Shown here: positions 49,547-58,207 of the stretch, one piece after another | Numbering within the stretch: position 1 is the stretch's first letter | Layout of the letters: every line of letters begins with the position of its first letter | Assembly (NCBI GenBank): GCA_016188965.1 | Contig: JACPGT010000002.1 | Location: 327,991-391,990 of the forward strand | Direction: 5' to 3' | Length of the DNA stretch: 64,000 nt | From: Microcaldota archaeon | GTDB lineage: Archaea; Micrarchaeota; Micrarchaeia; Norongarragalinales; Norongarragalinaceae | Position numbers and translations under genes: made by a program | The notes under the pieces: generated by a model | Told to the model about the DNA's origin: nothing | The model's input: the letters and a program-made list of their open reading frames with translations, nothing else | Databases searched by the model: none

Positions 49547-50197
49547 CTAATTTATAATGGTAGGTTGTTTTGGCTCGGCCTGATTCAGGACGTCTTTGAC
49601 TTCTTCGTCAGTGACTTCACGAAAATCGCGGTAAAACTGTCCCACGGCCATGAAATCTGGACTTTCAATCAGGCAAACCCAGTCATCCGTTTTTTTCCGG
49701 AAGCGGTCGGCCGTGTCCGTCGGCGCGCACGCCACGGCGGCCACGATGCGGGCCGGTTTTTGGCTCTGGAGCCACTGCAGCGCTGCGTCAAGCGTAGCGC
49801 CGGTGGCGATGCCGTCGTCCACCACGATGACGGTCCGGCCTTTCAATGGCGGCATGCGGGAAAAACCGAAGGCTGCTTTGCGTTGGCGGACTTCCGTGAC
49901 TTTTTCGCGGACTTTCGCTTCCAGCCGCGGCGCTTCCGGCTGCAGGACCGAAATGGCGTCGGCATTCCAAACCGGTTTTTCATCCACGCTGACGGCGCCC
50001 AACGCCAGTTCTTCGTTTCCCGGCGCTCCTATTTTTCGGACGATAAGCACCGACAGCGGCGCGTCCAGCGCCTTGGCAACCGGTTCTGCCACCACCACGC
50101 CTCCGCGGGGGATTCCAAGCACTATCGTTTTTGGCCCTTTGTACTGCATCAGGCGTTGGGCGAGCCGGATGCCGGCATCGATGCGGTCTTGGAACAT
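49547..50197 (-). CDS. Phosphoribosyltransferase-like protein
   Basis: A 216-residue type I phosphoribosyltransferase-fold protein. It has [21 protein letters not shown] at the N-terminus and the PRPP loop [21 protein letters not shown] (about residue 125). This pattern is of the stand-alone, often misnamed 'phosphoribosyltransferase' family with an unknown base. The genes on both sides encode exported proteins, so context gives no hint. Confidence 0.88.
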   Translation of the reverse strand: MFQDRIDAGIRLAQRLMQYKGPKTIVLGIPRGGVVVAEPVAKALDAPLSVLIVRKIGAPGNEELALGAVSVDEKPVWNADAISVLQPEAPRLEAKVREKVTEVRQRKAAFGFSRMPPLKGRTVIVVDDGIATGATLDAALQWLQSQKPARIVAAVACAPTDTADRFRKKTDDWVCLIESPDFMAVGQFYRDFREVTDEEVKDVLNQAEPKQPTIIN

Positions 50198-50275
50198 GGA
50201 GATGTCTAGTGGGATGCGAAAAAGAAAAGAATGCCGGATGCCTTTCCGGCTTTTTTTACATGCTTCTAACCCGGA

Positions 50276-53200
50276 TTAGCGCCTGGCGGCGACGGCTTTC
50301 ATCTGGTCGTCCAAATACTTCAATCCGGCCGCGTTCAATTGGGTGAACGTGTAGCCGAACAGCAATCCGCCTGCGTGCGCTTCCGGCTGCGCTTTCCACA
50401 CGGTGAACGCGAAGCAGCAGGAAAACTGTGAAGCAGTGGCCTTCCATTTTCCGCCGAAGTGGTAACTGGACTTCGTGTAGATTCCGCTGCTTTGCGGCCC
50501 GATTTCCGTCACGACGTCGCGGCCCAGCTTGCCGTCATAGCCGAAATTCAGGTGCATGCCTTCCCATGGGTGGCCGCCGTACGGACTCCGCGTGTCGCTA
50601 GGCGTGATGCGTCCATCCGAGGCTAAGCCCATGGCCGGGCCGATGAATACCACGCGGGGCGCATACGCGTTCATCGAGCCCAGTTGGTTGGATGCCGAAT
50701 ACCCGTTGCCGTCCTCGATGGCGGCCAGGAATGCGGCTTTCGTGAAGTCCGTTTTGAACCGGTTTGACTGGGGTACGACCGTCACGCCGAAATTCAGGCT
50801 CTTCAGGTGGTTCATCAGCGCCGTTTCGTTGGAAGTCAGTTTGGACGCGTCGCTGTAGTGGTTGATCAACAATCCGACGCTTCCGGCTGGCACAACGATC
50901 GCGGGTTTGTCGTTGGCGGTGACCCACCGGAATGCTTCATCGACGATGATGCGGCCTTCCTCGTTCAGCGAGGCCGGGTCGTTTCCGATCACGGCTGAAC
51001 GAACGCCGTTGGCTTCCCGCGAGAACAGAGTGCCTCCGTATCCGCATCCCTGCGACGCCGGACACGAGCTGATTTGCGAGAATCCGGCCAGGTTGTTGCG
51101 GACAGCGGCTTCCGCGCCGCTGGTTTGGATGTTGAACGCTCCGTAGCCGTTGTGGTCGGCCGACGAGTCGTAATGCTCCAGAAACGCCTTGCCGTGCGTC
51201 GTGCCTTCCTGGCTGTTGACCTGGATCTGCGCGTTGGCGATTTTGCCGGCTTCCCCGAACAGGCGCAACGCGTCGTAGAAGAACAAGCCGGGCTTCTTTC
51301 CAGTCAATCCGTGATAGAATGCGGAAAGTTGGAATCCCGGTCGGTGTACGGCCACGATGCCGTCCGCGTTCGAAAAGTCCGTGTTGAACCGCGCGGACTG
51401 GGACAATACGGCCACACTGACGCCTTGGGCTTCGAGGAGTTTTTTCGCCGCTTCTTCTTGCGGCGTCAGTTTGGGCGTCTCTGCGTAATCCAGGGCCATC
51501 AGCACCCAGGCGTGGGCCGGCACGGTCGCTTTAGCCGAAGGGCCGAACGCGTATTGGATAGCCTGGTCCAGGATGACTTGTCCTTCTCCGGACAACTGCG
51601 TCGGATCCAGGCCCAAGGCCGCGCTGCGGACGCTTCCGACTTCCCGGTAGTTGAAGAACGTGGAGTAACAGCAGCCCGTCCGGCCGAAGGCCGTCCAGCC
51701 GCCCCACAAGGCGCCGGCGGAATAGCTCTTGCCGCCTTTCGTTAGCGGGATTTGGTTGGGATTGGAGTTGGAGTCCGTGCGGTCGTATTTGGACAGGAAC
51801 GCCTTCGAATCGATTTCCGCGCTGGTTGACGTTTCTTCGCCGGCTTTCGGATACCACGTCTTGAACGAGGCGTACACGAAAACGCCCGGCACTTTTTCCG
51901 TTATTTTGCTGTAGTAATCCGTCAGGCGAACGTGGGAATCCGCCGCTGCCGCGATGCCTTTGGCCTGCGAAAAATCGGTGGTGAAACGTTTGGATTGCGG
52001 CACCAGGAAGACGGTCTGGCCCGTTTTCTCGATGGCTTTTCTCAAAGCGTCTTCCGGCGCGTTCAGCGTCGGCTTTTCGGCGTGACTGGCCGTGACCAAC
52101 GCCACTTGGCCTTGAGGCACGCTTTGCTCCGTGGCCTTCAGTTCCATTGTCCAACGGACAAGTTGGTCGGCCATGATGCGGCCTTCATCCGTCAACGCCG
52201 AGACGTCGTAGCCCCAGGCGGCTATTTTTCCGCCTTTGCCGTTGTCGACAAAACCGCTGGATGTGCCGTACCCGCCGTATCCGTCGGCCGAGCCGATGCT
52301 GTCCTTCATCCATTTCTGGTAGGCTTTTCCGGCCGTCTGGACTTCGACGTACGGGTCGTACTCCTGGTAGGCGCTGTAACTCGCTAAGAACGCTTTGGAT
52401 GCCGTGACGCGGTCGAAGTGGTTGTCGTTGGCGCCCGGCGCCTGGTCGTCCAGATAACCGATGGCGTCATGCAGCAAGACGACTTTCTTGTTATTCGCCA
52501 CCAGGCGGCTGACGACGTCGGCCTTGAACGGCTTGCCCGGCGCGAAGTCCACCGCAGCTACTGCGTTGAATCCGTTCAGGTTTTCGTACGTGCCTCTTGA
52601 CGCGTTGACCAGCGTTACGTTCATGGTCGGATAATCCTGGAGCAGGGCCTGTGCTGCCTTTTCTTCCGGCGTCAACGCGTTGGAATTGGACACGATGAGG
52701 GCGACGTCCCCGCTTTGCAGCGGTTCCGGCGTGGGAGTCGGAGTAGGCGTGGCCGTTGGCGTCGGAGTCGCGGTAGGCGTCGCGCTGGGCAGCACGATGG
52801 GCTCCGGTGTTGCGGTTGGCGTCGGGGTAGCCATTGCCGTCGGTTTGGGTTTTTCTTCTTTCTTATCAGAGAACTGTACTACTTCTTCTTTCAATGACGC
52901 TAAGCTGCTTTTGATTTCGGTCTTCAGAGGGAAGCCGTACTTCGCGTCCAGGCATACGTTGCCGGTCAAATCGGCGAAAGCCGCGCCGCCGAATTCGTTC
53001 AGACGGCTGATTGCTTCCGGCGTCAATGCAAGCGAGTATTCATTGCACGGACGGTCCGCATACGATGCGGCCCCTTTCTTTTCGACTTTCAAGAGGGTTT
53101 TGAGCGTGGCGTCTGGTACGAACAATGCCAGGGCTTCTTCCAGTTGGTTGTCCTGCAATTTCTTCCACAATTCGTTGACTTGGTCCTTCGTCGGGATGAT

Positions 53201-54253
53201 GCAGTTGCTGCTGACTTTGATGCCGGGTTTGGGCGCGGCGGTCGGGTTCGGAATGGATGCGGCCGCGGCCGTTGGCGTCGGTCCCGGAGTGACGGCGGGT
53301 TCCGTAGTCGATGGGGGGTTTGCATTCACGGTTGCCGTAGCCGTCGGGTTGACGGTCGGAACCGGAGTTGGCCAGACGTATGGATATGATTTGATCAGGA
53401 ATTCGGACCAGTATTTTCTTTCGATTGAGTTGGCGTACGTGTCCGTCACTTTCGTGTCGGCTCCGATGTTCGCCCGGTTTTCGCCTTTGGCGACGGCTCC
53501 GACGTCCATCAAGTTGCCGGTTTCATCATATATTTGGTATGACGCATACGAGTTTGCTCCGTCGCCATAGAATCCGACGAACATCAACTTGAGTTGCCAA
53601 TTCGTCGTGAACGTTCCCCGTTCGCCCGAGTCTATTCGTCCTTCGAATAATTTTCCGGAATCCAGTCCCGTGGAGGACCCGTCTTTTTTATCATCCGCAA
53701 ACCGTAATTCGCTTCGCTCTTGCGTGAAGTCTGCGCCGTCTGCTATCTCATTTACGCAGATTCTTGATTCTCGATTCTTGTACAATTTGGCTCCGACGAC
53801 GTCCCCGGGTTTTCCTTGCGAATCGACGGCAATCCAGTTGAGTTCGAACGAGTCATCGCCCACGCTGACCGTTTTGACATAGTTTGATGCCGTGGCCACG
53901 CGTTTGAGCGCTTCGACGATTTTGTTGTCCTCAAAACGCATTTCCGTCAATGGCTTAAGGCTCAATGAAAGCGATGCGGAGCCTTCCGTGGTCATGGAAT
54001 AATCCGAAGGGGCAGTAGGGGTTACGCCTGCCGTTTCCGCCAGGAAACCGGTTGCAAGCGGGATCGCTTCTTCGGCCTGCAGGATTACGTCACTTGACGC
54101 CGCGGCTTGGAGGATGGCGGGATCCGGAGTGGGAATTGGCGTCGCGCTGGCGGTTGTCGTGACCACGTACGGCGTAGCTTGGGGCGCGCTTGGGCCGCTG
54201 GTACAGCCGAACAGCAACAGGCCCAACAACAGCAACGACAAAAGACGCTTCAT
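50276..54253 (-). CDS. Giant lipoprotein with four ~200-residue repeats
   Basis: A 1325-residue exported lipoprotein. Signal peptide MKRLLSLLLLGLLLFGC with lipobox LLFGC. An N-terminal domain (about 30-285) and a second one (about 345-465) are joined by Pro/Thr-rich linkers. Four tandem domains follow at about residues 515, 710, 914 and 1119. Each starts with a strand-helix like GDVALIVSN, GQVALVTASH, HAWVLMALDY or GSVGLLINHY, followed by helix, then RF-T-DF-(S/T)-x-A. Each repeat looks like a Rossmann-like alpha/beta domain. Surface location follows from the lipobox; role unknown. Confidence 0.85.
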   Translation of the reverse strand: MKRLLSLLLLGLLLFGCTSGPSAPQATPYVVTTTASATPIPTPDPAILQAAASSDVILQAEEAIPLATGFLAETAGVTPTAPSDYSMTTEGSASLSLSLKPLTEMRFEDNKIVEALKRVATASNYVKTVSVGDDSFELNWIAVDSQGKPGDVVGAKLYKNRESRICVNEIADGADFTQERSELRFADDKKDGSSTGLDSGKLFEGRIDSGERGTFTTNWQLKLMFVGFYGDGANSYASYQIYDETGNLMDVGAVAKGENRANIGADTKVTDTYANSIERKYWSEFLIKSYPYVWPTPVPTVNPTATATVNANPPSTTEPAVTPGPTPTAAAASIPNPTAAPKPGIKVSSNCIIPTKDQVNELWKKLQDNQLEEALALFVPDATLKTLLKVEKKGAASYADRPCNEYSLALTPEAISRLNEFGGAAFADLTGNVCLDAKYGFPLKTEIKSSLASLKEEVVQFSDKKEEKPKPTAMATPTPTATPEPIVLPSATPTATPTPTATPTPTPTPEPLQSGDVALIVSNSNALTPEEKAAQALLQDYPTMNVTLVNASRGTYENLNGFNAVAAVDFAPGKPFKADVVSRLVANNKKVVLLHDAIGYLDDQAPGANDNHFDRVTASKAFLASYSAYQEYDPYVEVQTAGKAYQKWMKDSIGSADGYGGYGTSSGFVDNGKGGKIAAWGYDVSALTDEGRIMADQLVRWTMELKATEQSVPQGQVALVTASHAEKPTLNAPEDALRKAIEKTGQTVFLVPQSKRFTTDFSQAKGIAAAADSHVRLTDYYSKITEKVPGVFVYASFKTWYPKAGEETSTSAEIDSKAFLSKYDRTDSNSNPNQIPLTKGGKSYSAGALWGGWTAFGRTGCCYSTFFNYREVGSVRSAALGLDPTQLSGEGQVILDQAIQYAFGPSAKATVPAHAWVLMALDYAETPKLTPQEEAAKKLLEAQGVSVAVLSQSARFNTDFSNADGIVAVHRPGFQLSAFYHGLTGKKPGLFFYDALRLFGEAGKIANAQIQVNSQEGTTHGKAFLEHYDSSADHNGYGAFNIQTSGAEAAVRNNLAGFSQISSCPASQGCGYGGTLFSREANGVRSAVIGNDPASLNEEGRIIVDEAFRWVTANDKPAIVVPAGSVGLLINHYSDASKLTSNETALMNHLKSLNFGVTVVPQSNRFKTDFTKAAFLAAIEDGNGYSASNQLGSMNAYAPRVVFIGPAMGLASDGRITPSDTRSPYGGHPWEGMHLNFGYDGKLGRDVVTEIGPQSSGIYTKSSYHFGGKWKATASQFSCCFAFTVWKAQPEAHAGGLLFGYTFTQLNAAGLKYLDDQMKAVAARR

Positions 54254-54398
54254 GCCAAATCCCCCTCGAAAAAACGTGGGTTTAGCAAGCGCCCGAGGGA
54301 TAAATACGTTTGCCAGCCTCTTTACCCCCGTTTTTTTCCGTATCCGGGTTTCCTTCTGGAAAAAAGGTTATTATGCCGGGCTTTTCCTAAAGGCCTGC
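54254..54398. promoter_or_regulatory. Region between lipoprotein and orc1/cdc6: promoter and possible origin
   Basis: 145 bp upstream of orc1/cdc6. GATAAATACG (about 54299) is a good TATA box. An inverted repeat CCCTCG/CGAGGG (54263-54299) and TTTCC-ttct-GGAAA (54349-54362) are seen; the latter resembles the core of an archaeal origin recognition box (GTTTCC-N-TGGAAA) but with one extra base. Initiator genes often adjoin their origin, so this is a candidate origin. No T-rich unwinding element of length is present here. Confidence 0.35.
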
Positions 54399-55592
54399 AT
54401 GCCGGAGTTCAAGGACGTGCTGGCCGCCCAGTCAGGCGTCTTTTCCAACAAGCAGGCTCTTTCGCCTCACTTCGTGCCCGACGCGCTGCCGTTCCGGGAG
54501 AGCGAGTTGCGCCTGATTATGGCGTCCGTGGCTCCCGTTCTCAAAGGCCAGAAGGCCAAGAACCTCTTTTTGTACGGCAAGACCGGCACGGGAAAAAGTT
54601 CGTCGGCCAAATACGTGCTGGAGAAGTTGGACGCCGAAAAGAACCCCCACATCTGCGCGCTTTACATGAATTGCCGCGTGTTCGACTCTCGTTACCGCGT
54701 CCTGCAGAAAATCATCACTACGTTCCATCCCAAATTCGCCCGCACCGGGTATTCCTTCGCCGTGCTCTACGAGAAACTGCTGGACTGGGTCGAGGAAGAC
54801 GGCAAGCAGGTCGTCGTCGTTCTGGATGAGATCGACATGGTCAAGGATCTGGACAACCTCGTCTACACGCTCACGCGCGCCAACGACGATTTGCGCAAGG
54901 GAAACGTCTCCATCGTCGGCGTCAGCAACAAGGTCGATTTCAAGCAACGACTCGACGCGCGTTCGCGCAGTTCGCTGTGCGAGGAAGAGCTGGTCTTCCA
55001 GCCCTACAACGCCGACCAGCTCACCGGCATCCTGCGGGCACGCGGGCAACTGGCGTTCGTCCCCGGAGTGGTCCAGGAATCCGCCATCAACCTGGCGGCG
55101 GCCATCGCCGCCAGCGAAAACGGAGACGCGCGCTACGCGCTTTTGTTGCTGTTGCGCGCCGGTGAACTGTCCGAAAGCCAGGGCAAGGCCACTGTCGTCG
55201 ACCACGACGTGGAAGCATCCCGCAAGGCGGCGGAAGAGGAAAAAGCGTTCGAAGTCATCAGCACGCTGCCGGAGCACCAACAACTCCTCCTCTACGCGTT
55301 GGCTACTCTTGCCACCGACGTGTCCTACAAGCGACTGGTCGAGGACGGTGGGGACAAGCTCTACTTTTCCGGCGAAGTGTACGAACGTTACGCCTCCGTC
55401 ACGAAGAAACTCGGAAAACCGCCGCGCACCATGCGCTGGTACCGCGAATACCTCAAGGAACTCGAAGCGCTGGGCTTGGTCAACATGGTGCAAAGCGGCA
55501 AAGGCGTCCGCGGCCACACCACCCTCATCAAGCTGGGCTATGAGGCGGCCCGCGTGCGGCAAGTCATCGAGACGAAAGTCTTGGGCGAATAA
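54399..55592 (+). CDS. cdc6: Orc1/Cdc6 replication initiator
   Basis: A 397-residue AAA+ initiator. Walker A GKTGTGKSSSA (about residue 60), Walker B VVVLDEIDM (about 141), sensor 1 VSIVGVSNK, and RSRSSLCEEEL with the Arg finger region. A C-terminal winged helix (about 315-395, RTMRWYREYLKELEALGLV) would bind origin DNA. The start at ATG 54399 (MPEFKDVLAAQ) is preferred; the frame extends upstream without a family-like sequence. It binds origins and loads MCM. Confidence 0.93.
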   Translation: MPEFKDVLAAQSGVFSNKQALSPHFVPDALPFRESELRLIMASVAPVLKGQKAKNLFLYGKTGTGKSSSAKYVLEKLDAEKNPHICALYMNCRVFDSRYRVLQKIITTFHPKFARTGYSFAVLYEKLLDWVEEDGKQVVVVLDEIDMVKDLDNLVYTLTRANDDLRKGNVSIVGVSNKVDFKQRLDARSRSSLCEEELVFQPYNADQLTGILRARGQLAFVPGVVQESAINLAAAIAASENGDARYALLLLLRAGELSESQGKATVVDHDVEASRKAAEEEKAFEVISTLPEHQQLLLYALATLATDVSYKRLVEDGGDKLYFSGEVYERYASVTKKLGKPPRTMRWYREYLKELEALGLVNMVQSGKGVRGHTTLIKLGYEAARVRQVIETKVLGE

Positions 55593-55738
55593 GACGATTC
55601 CATGGATGCGCGCTCGCAACCACTGAAGGTAATTCGTCAATCAACGAATCCTATTGTGTTTTTAAGTGAGGGATGGGTACGGTGTTCTGAAAACAACCGT
55701 AATCGGCCTCTTGGGGCGCGTTACTGTAAGGTGAGACC

Positions 55739-56344
55739 ATGGGATTTTTTGAAGATTGGAAAGAAGTATTGACCCAGCCGAAGGAAACTTTCGCCAGCCG
55801 CAAGAAAGAAGCGGAAATCGGTGCCGCTGCTAAGACGTATGCCCTGCTTGGCGCCGTCGTCGGCCTCCTTTTTGGCCTCATGATTGCCATCCTGGGTGCC
55901 GCATTTGCCGCAATGCCGGGCCTCGGTTTCCTCGCCGCCATGGGTTTCCTGGCCATTCCCGTTGCCGCCGTCGCCTTTGCCGTCCTGGCCGTCATCGGTT
56001 CGTTCATCTCCGCGGGCATCTACTTCGTATTTGCCAAACTGCTGGGCGGAACCGGCGACTTCAAGACGCACTACTACTTGCCTTCGCTGTACGTCATCCC
56101 CGTGACGGTGCTGACCTTGGTGCTCAACATGATTCCTTTTTTGGGTTCCATCTTGGGATTCGTGCTGGGCCTGTATAACCTCTACCTCATGACGCTGGCC
56201 TACAAGGAAGCCCATGGATTAAGCACGCTCAAAGCCGTCCTGGTGTGGCTGCTGCCGATCATCGTCATCATCCTGCTGGTGGTGCTGTTGATGGGTAGCC
56301 TCATCGCCGTCATCGCCGGAGCCGGAGCGGCCCGAGGCGCCTAA
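55739..56344 (+). CDS. Yip1-domain membrane protein
   Basis: A 201-residue protein with a soluble N-terminus (MGFFEDWKEVLTQPKETFASRKKEA, typical of Yip1 proteins) and about five membrane helices (28-50, 52-80, 95-125, 130-155, 170-195). The pattern W-x-x-V-L-x-x-P-x-x-x-F matches archaeal/bacterial Yip1 members of unknown role. GGTGA lies just before the ATG. Confidence 0.8.
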   Translation: MGFFEDWKEVLTQPKETFASRKKEAEIGAAAKTYALLGAVVGLLFGLMIAILGAAFAAMPGLGFLAAMGFLAIPVAAVAFAVLAVIGSFISAGIYFVFAKLLGGTGDFKTHYYLPSLYVIPVTVLTLVLNMIPFLGSILGFVLGLYNLYLMTLAYKEAHGLSTLKAVLVWLLPIIVIILLVVLLMGSLIAVIAGAGAARGA

Positions 56345-56538
56345 ATCCGTTGAAGCGGGCGCTCGCCCGCTTTTCCCTTCTTTTTTCCCTTTTTCTTCGG
56401 TTTGCCCGCGTTTTTCTTTTTTCCTTCAGACACCGGCTTTTTTCTCTGGCGTTTTTCCCTCACTCAAAGACAAGGCTTTTATAAATGACTGGTGCAATTG
56501 GTTCAATCCAATTTCCTGATTGAAAGGTGAAGCGCATT

Positions 56539-56901
56539 ATGGGTATCTTGTCGGGTCTGACCAAGTCACTGGGCATCCAGAGCGAAATGAACATGGACGA
56601 ATTCATGTCCGCCGCCGAAGCCGAAGAAGTCGACGTCATGCACAAAGCCGCGGACTTCTATGTCAAGCCCATCGCCTTGCAGAACGACAGCGACGCGCTC
56701 ATCGTCGAGGAAGAACTCAAGGCCCGCAACCTGGTCTTGCTGAACATCTCGCCCATGGCCCGCAACCCGACGCGCCTCAAGACGATCGTACAGAAACTCA
56801 AGTCGTTCACCGTCGCGGACAACGGAGACATGGCCCGCATCGACGAAGACAAGATCCTGCTCACGCCGGCCAACGTCAAGATCGTCAAGAGACGCAAGTA
56901 A
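56539..56901 (+). CDS. sepF: Cell-division protein SepF
   Basis: A 120-residue archaeal SepF, the membrane anchor for FtsZ. The first 13 residues (MGILSGLTKSLGI) form an amphipathic membrane-targeting helix. The core domain has YVKPIAL, LKARNLVLLNISPMA and TIVQKLKSFTVADNGDMARIDEDKILLTPANVKIV, the SepF beta-alpha fold. AGGTGA precedes the ATG at 56539; a GTG at 56527 is in frame. TTTATAAAT about 60 nt before the ATG is the TATA box. Two ftsZ genes lie 3 kb away. Confidence 0.93.
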   Translation: MGILSGLTKSLGIQSEMNMDEFMSAAEAEEVDVMHKAADFYVKPIALQNDSDALIVEEELKARNLVLLNISPMARNPTRLKTIVQKLKSFTVADNGDMARIDEDKILLTPANVKIVKRRK

Positions 56902-57049
56902 TTCTTTTGCTTAATCCTTTGGCCCGTTTGGGCTTTTGTTTTTTTCTTCCGTCAGCCCCGGCTTGGCGTCCGTATTCGGCAATGAATTGAAAAAGGCCAC
57001 ACCTATCTATTTTAGGTATGTTTATATATCTAAAAACAATAATTATTCC

Positions 57050-57310
57050 ATGCAAGCCAATGAATCACACTCGCCGCGTCTGGCCACGGTTCTCATGGTG
57101 GAAAAAACGCTTTCAGACGCCGGACAGGTCGTCAAAGTCGCCGAACTGAAGCGCCGCTTGCCGAAACAAATCATGCACGCGACGCTGATGCACATCCTAG
57201 ACTACTTGCAACAAAGCGGCAAGATACTTTTCACTTCAAAAGGCGTATTGTGGATTTACCGGCCTCCGGCGGAGTTAGAAAACCTCAAAGCCAACGGCTT
57301 GGAACTGTAG
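57050..57310 (+). CDS. Small winged-helix protein, possible antitoxin
   Basis: An 86-residue protein. VAELKRRLPKQIMHATLMHILDYLQQSGKILFTSKGVLWIYRPP is a winged helix with a recognition helix and a wing strand. TTTATATATCTAAA lies about 30 nt upstream and a palindrome ACCTA-N7-TAGGT (57001-57017) overlaps it. The next gene 62 nt downstream encodes a RelE-like protein with its own TATA-like box. The two may be a toxin-antitoxin pair with separate promoters. Confidence 0.55.
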   Translation: MQANESHSPRLATVLMVEKTLSDAGQVVKVAELKRRLPKQIMHATLMHILDYLQQSGKILFTSKGVLWIYRPPAELENLKANGLEL

Positions 57311-57371
57311 CGAACTTCACCGGCCAGCAACCCTCCGGACGCTTTTAAGCGACACTGCTGGATTCCATTTC

Positions 57372-57737
57372 ATGCACGATCGCATGGTGCGGGTCATCCT
57401 CAAAGGCCAGGCCAAGGAGGAATTCGAACGGCTGAACCGCGTCGTGGGCGAACAGCAAGAACGCGGCGTTGCCACTTCGGAAGAAATGCAATTGCTCAAA
57501 TCAATCCTGCAGAAGACTGCATTGATCAAGGAAAATCCGATGTATGGAGACAACATTTCCAAGAAACTGATTCCGAAAGACTTGGCGGTTTCCAACTTGT
57601 TCTGCGTGGACTTGACGCATTATTGGCGGATGCTCTACTCGTTGGAAGGAAACCAAATCGAGGTCGTCGCCTTCGTTCTTCACCTGCTTGACCATCCGGC
57701 GTATGACCGGTTGTTCGGCTATCGGAAAAGACGCTGA
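57372..57737 (+). CDS. RelE/ParE-superfamily toxin-like protein
   Basis: A 121-residue protein with the RelE-like order: N-terminal VRVILKGQAKEEFERLNR strand-helix, a helix LLKSILQKTALIKENPMYG, and a C-terminal sheet NLFCVDLTHYWRMLYSLEGNQIEVVAFVLHLLDHPAYDRLFGY. W-R-M-L-Y and the His/Tyr tail are typical of archaeal RelE-like families. TTTTAAGCG about 30 nt before the ATG suggests its own leaderless transcript. It would cleave mRNA on the ribosome if active; that is not shown. Confidence 0.65.
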   Translation: MHDRMVRVILKGQAKEEFERLNRVVGEQQERGVATSEEMQLLKSILQKTALIKENPMYGDNISKKLIPKDLAVSNLFCVDLTHYWRMLYSLEGNQIEVVAFVLHLLDHPAYDRLFGYRKRR

Positions 57738-57811
57738 ACCCATTACCTCCGAGGCGGGCCGGAAAGAAAGCTATAAAAGAAGTCAGGCCATAAGTCATCT
57801 GACCAATTTGT

Positions 57812-57926
57812 GGGCTCGTAGGTCAACGGTACACTCTTATTCTCAGTTTTTACCGGTGAATCGAGTGCGTGAAAGACTGCCTCCATGGCATGGAGGAGGT
57901 TACGGGTTCAAATCCCGTCGAGTCCA
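57812..57926 (+). tRNA. tRNA-Ala(GGC) with a 43-nt intron in the D-loop
   Basis: The acceptor stem GGGCTCG/CGAGTCC has the G3-U70 pair that marks tRNA-Ala, with discriminator A. The anticodon loop ATGGCAT gives anticodon GGC on stem CCTCC/GGAGG. The T arm is ACGGG-TTCAAAT-CCCGT. The D arm GGTC...GACT is interrupted by 57831-57873. This forms a bulge-helix-bulge: inner CACTC/GAGTG, GTA bulge, central ACG/CGT with one A-G mismatch, and AAA bulge. Cutting after the second bulge base gives the normal D-loop AACGGTA. Confidence 0.93.
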
Positions 57927-58104
57927 CTCTTTTTTTTTACCCTGCCTAGTGGAGCCTTGATTTCAAACCCATTAGGCCTGACTTTTTTCTAATTCGAGGG
58001 GCGAGGCCGCTGAGCGTAGCGATGGTCGTCCGCCGACCATCGCTTGCAACCGTTGCGGGACAGGGGACGCTTCCCCGGGGCGACCGTCGAGTCCACTCTT
58101 TTTT
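57915..58104 (+). repeat. Duplicated tRNA-Ala 3' end flanking a 148-nt insert (element B)
   Basis: The 21-nt end of tRNA-Ala with following Ts (57915-57935) is repeated exactly at 58084-58104. The insert between includes an 11-bp stem AGCGATGGTCG/CGACCATCGCT, a GGGG-ACGCTT-CCCC hairpin (58063-58076) and GGGGCGACC at the junction with the distal copy. The reverse complement of element A matches GGGGCGAGGCC and the last 30 nt with few changes. No integrase is encoded. Confidence 0.85.
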
Positions 58105-58207
58105 CTCCTTTTCCAGCGTGCGCTCGGTGCGTTTGTTTTCCGCAAAGCCATTTATTCTCGAGTTTTGAAAGCACTGTTTCCGACTTTCAACTTCAGGTGG
58201 TTTGAAC

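Noticed and set aside
54114..54398. N-terminal extension of orc1/cdc6
   Set aside because: The frame is open but overlaps the lipoprotein signal region and has no Orc1-like residues; the ATG at 54399 gives a normal N-terminus.
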